16,055 nucleotides of DNA. Origin: Nitrospirota bacterium. Lineage in GTDB: Bacteria; Nitrospirota; Nitrospiria; Nitrospirales; Nitrospiraceae. Both the position numbers and the translations under genes were made by a program. Below the pieces are notes generated by a model that had not been told where the DNA came from, ran no database searches, and saw nothing but the letters and a program-made list of their open reading frames with translations. Below are positions 15,046-16,055 of the stretch, one piece after another. Numbering within the stretch: position 1 is the stretch's first letter; each line of letters opens with the position of its first letter. The stretch is taken from positions 1-16,055 of the forward strand of contig JACPZN010000245.1 of NCBI GenBank assembly GCA_016195505.1, read 5' to 3'.

Positions 15046-15289
15046 GTGTCATCACTTTCTGTTGCAACGTGACGACGTGTTTCTGTTGTTCAATCAACAT
15101 GGACAGCAGCATCACCTCGAACGGGGTCTCACGCGCGAGATAAGCGCCGGCCGACGCATGGTGGCGGGCTGCGGCGAACAACACATCGAGCGCCTGCTGA
15201 TCCTCGCACCGCAAGGCCCGCCGGTAGCGGCTCCATGAATCGATTTCCTGTTGGACCAATTGCGTGAAGGTGGCGAGTGTGCGTCCCAT
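14999..15289 (-). CDS. Small helical protein of the polymerase cassette
   Basis: This 96-aa protein starts MGRTLATFTQLVQQEIDSWS and continues with RYRRALRCEDQQALDVLFAA. It is predicted all-helical with a C-terminal heptad-like stretch (LLSMLIEQQKHVVTLQQKVM), and there is no signal peptide. I recall small haloarchaeal proteins with the same MGRT start, YRRALRR core and LLEQ-type helix; that likeness is from memory and not checked. The ATG at 15289 lies two bases after the stop of the RecA-like gene (TAGGCATG). Its 3' end overlaps the polymerase gene by 47 bp in another frame, so the polymerase is probably translated by coupling. Position and fold suggest an adaptor or processivity partner of the polymerase, which is inference. 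Confidence 0.75.
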   Translation of the reverse strand: MGRTLATFTQLVQQEIDSWSRYRRALRCEDQQALDVLFAAARHHASAGAYLARETPFEVMLLSMLIEQQKHVVTLQQKVMTLETRLHHDSTQGMAS

Positions 15290-15291
15290 GC

Positions 15292-15924
15292 CTACAGCCG
15301 ATTCCAGAGCAGACGCGGAATCATCCAGCGTTTGGGCTCAGGCCCTCCCTCTTCCTGCAGCCACAGCCCGTCCTCGGCCTCGCACAGGTCGATCGCCCGG
15401 CGCGCCTGCGCACGGAGTGCCGCCACAAATCGGCTGCGTCCGCCGGATTCAGGCGGCGCGAGCGGGGTCACGCACAATACCTGCACAGCTTGCTCGATCA
15501 TGTGCTGCAGGGCTTCCGTCATGGCGCGAAAGAGGCGCATCACTTCAGCCTCCGGCACCGACTGATCGTACAACGTGTCGAGCGGACCGGCGAGAATAAC
15601 GAATCGCGCATCGTAGGTGCGCAGCACGTGAGCCGGCGCCACCCGACTTGCCCGAGCCAGCCGTCCCACCAAGAACGGGTCGAAGACATTGGCGCCGGCC
15701 AGATACAACACCGGCTCGCCGGCCAGCGCGCGATCGACCGCGGCACAGAGGCCCAGTCGATAGACCGACGACGGGCCGGACAACAGCACCAACCCCTTCG
15801 GATGATCGGTCGACACCGTACTCCGCCGCAACGCCGCCAACAGATGGCAAGGCGCATCGATGATTTCGCCGCCATCCTCTGTGCGAAACGGAAACTCAAT
15901 TGCCTGTTGTTGCACCAGAGCCAT
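15292..15924 (-). CDS. RecA/ImuA-like protein lacking Walker A
   Basis: This 210-aa protein resembles the core of RecA/RadA/ImuA-type proteins: GLVLLSGPSSVYRLGLCAAV, then VLYLAGANVFDPFLVGRLAR and VLRTYDARFVILAGPLDTLY. The P-loop position (GPSSVYRLG, residues 50-58) has no Gly-Lys-Thr, and the Walker B strand (VQVLCVTP, about 147-154) has no Asp, so ATP hydrolysis is unlikely. ImuA proteins are also RecA-like accessory factors in mutagenesis cassettes. The start chosen is ATG 15924 (MALVQQQ), with GAGGTG four bases ahead; a GTG at 15936 overlapping the lexA stop would add four residues. It lies eight bases after lexA and two bases before the 96-aa gene. It probably binds or recruits the polymerase. 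Distant relation to ImuA rather than orthology is the safer reading. Confidence 0.7.
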   Translation of the reverse strand: MALVQQQAIEFPFRTEDGGEIIDAPCHLLAALRRSTVSTDHPKGLVLLSGPSSVYRLGLCAAVDRALAGEPVLYLAGANVFDPFLVGRLARASRVAPAHVLRTYDARFVILAGPLDTLYDQSVPEAEVMRLFRAMTEALQHMIEQAVQVLCVTPLAPPESGGRSRFVAALRAQARRAIDLCEAEDGLWLQEEGGPEPKRWMIPRLLWNRL

Positions 15925-15932
15925 AGAACACC

Positions 15933-16055
15933 TCACGATTCGTTGAAGTGCCTGATCACCCCTGCGACAATTCCCTGAATGCTAAACTCGTCCTGCGACG
16001 ACACGATGATCGGCTTCATCGCTGCATTTGCCGGATGCAGTTCGATCCGACCGTC
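15933..16055 (-). CDS. lexA: LexA repressor, C-terminal end (5' part outside window)
   Basis: Forty codons are visible before TGA at 15935-15933, reading DGRIELHPANAAMKPIIVSS and then QDEFSIQGIVAGVIRHFNES. The pattern I-E-L-x-P-A-N, then M-x-P-I and I-x-G-x-V-x-G-V-I-R is typical of the end of the LexA S24 peptidase domain. The catalytic Ser and Lys and the DNA-binding domain lie beyond the right edge. LexA represses SOS genes and cleaves itself when RecA filaments form on damaged DNA. Being first in this tight gene row, it probably controls the whole cassette, but the promoter and SOS box are outside the window. A UmuD-like or phage-type S24 repressor is a less likely alternative. Confidence 0.85.
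   Translation of the reverse strand, partial: DGRIELHPANAAMKPIIVSSQDEFSIQGIVAGVIRHFNES

Noticed and set aside
15277..15978. 233-aa plus-strand frame opposite the RecA-like gene and the lexA end
   Set aside because: It is antisense to two recognisable genes, and its composition (rich in Arg, His and Gln) is typical of a shadow frame.

Overview
The window is about 60% G+C with dense, largely operonic gene packing. Gene content suggests a Gram-negative, non-proteobacterial organism, most likely a Nitrospira-like member of the Nitrospirota: strings of PBS-lyase-type HEAT-repeat proteins, secreted proteins with LPP20-like domains, and a lexA-linked unusual B-family DNA polymerase. This placement rests on recollection of such genomes and is moderate in confidence. 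No rRNA, tRNA, CRISPR array or insertion sequence was seen, and no stretch over 300 bases lacks a gene.

Layout. (1) 1-421, plus: C-terminal end of a UDP-glucose/GDP-mannose dehydrogenase family protein. (2) 441-4181, minus: four consecutive HEAT-repeat genes, with an AT-rich inverted repeat between the first and second in transcription order. (3) 4333-5583, plus: a secreted beta-propeller-like protein, divergent from the HEAT operon. (4) 5690-8544, minus: a three-gene operon with a secreted, active-site-degenerate alkaline-phosphatase-superfamily protein, a small secreted protein and a fifth HEAT-repeat protein. (5) 8760-11716, plus: a secreted protein with a coiled coil, a proline-rich stretch and a Gly/Arg tail, then a small secreted LPP20-like protein, then an alpha/beta-hydrolase-like gene broken by two apparent one-base frameshifts. 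(6) 11719-12585, minus: an unrecognised 288-aa protein with an N-terminal coiled coil. (7) 12769-16055, minus: lexA (3' end only), a RecA/ImuA-like protein without a Walker A lysine, a 96-aa helical protein, and a 758-aa B-family DNA polymerase.

The most interesting part is region 7. The four genes are packed with gaps of 2-8 nt or overlaps, so they look co-transcribed behind lexA. The polymerase has lost most residues of its three exonuclease motifs and carries changed motifs B and C, with motif A Asp and one motif C Asp retained. This matches the PolB2-type 'inactivated' B-family polymerases known mostly from archaea, with a few bacterial homologues. The arrangement looks like an SOS-controlled damage-tolerance cassette in which a PolB2-type enzyme takes the place that ImuB/DnaE2 hold in the classic lexA-imuA-imuB-dnaE2 cassette. 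Regulation and activity are inferred, because the lexA promoter lies outside the window.

A second theme is pseudo-enzymes and scaffolds: five HEAT-repeat proteins, a phosphatase-fold protein without its metal ligands, a hydrolase-like protein with Gly at the usual nucleophile position, and a RecA-like protein without an ATP-binding lysine.
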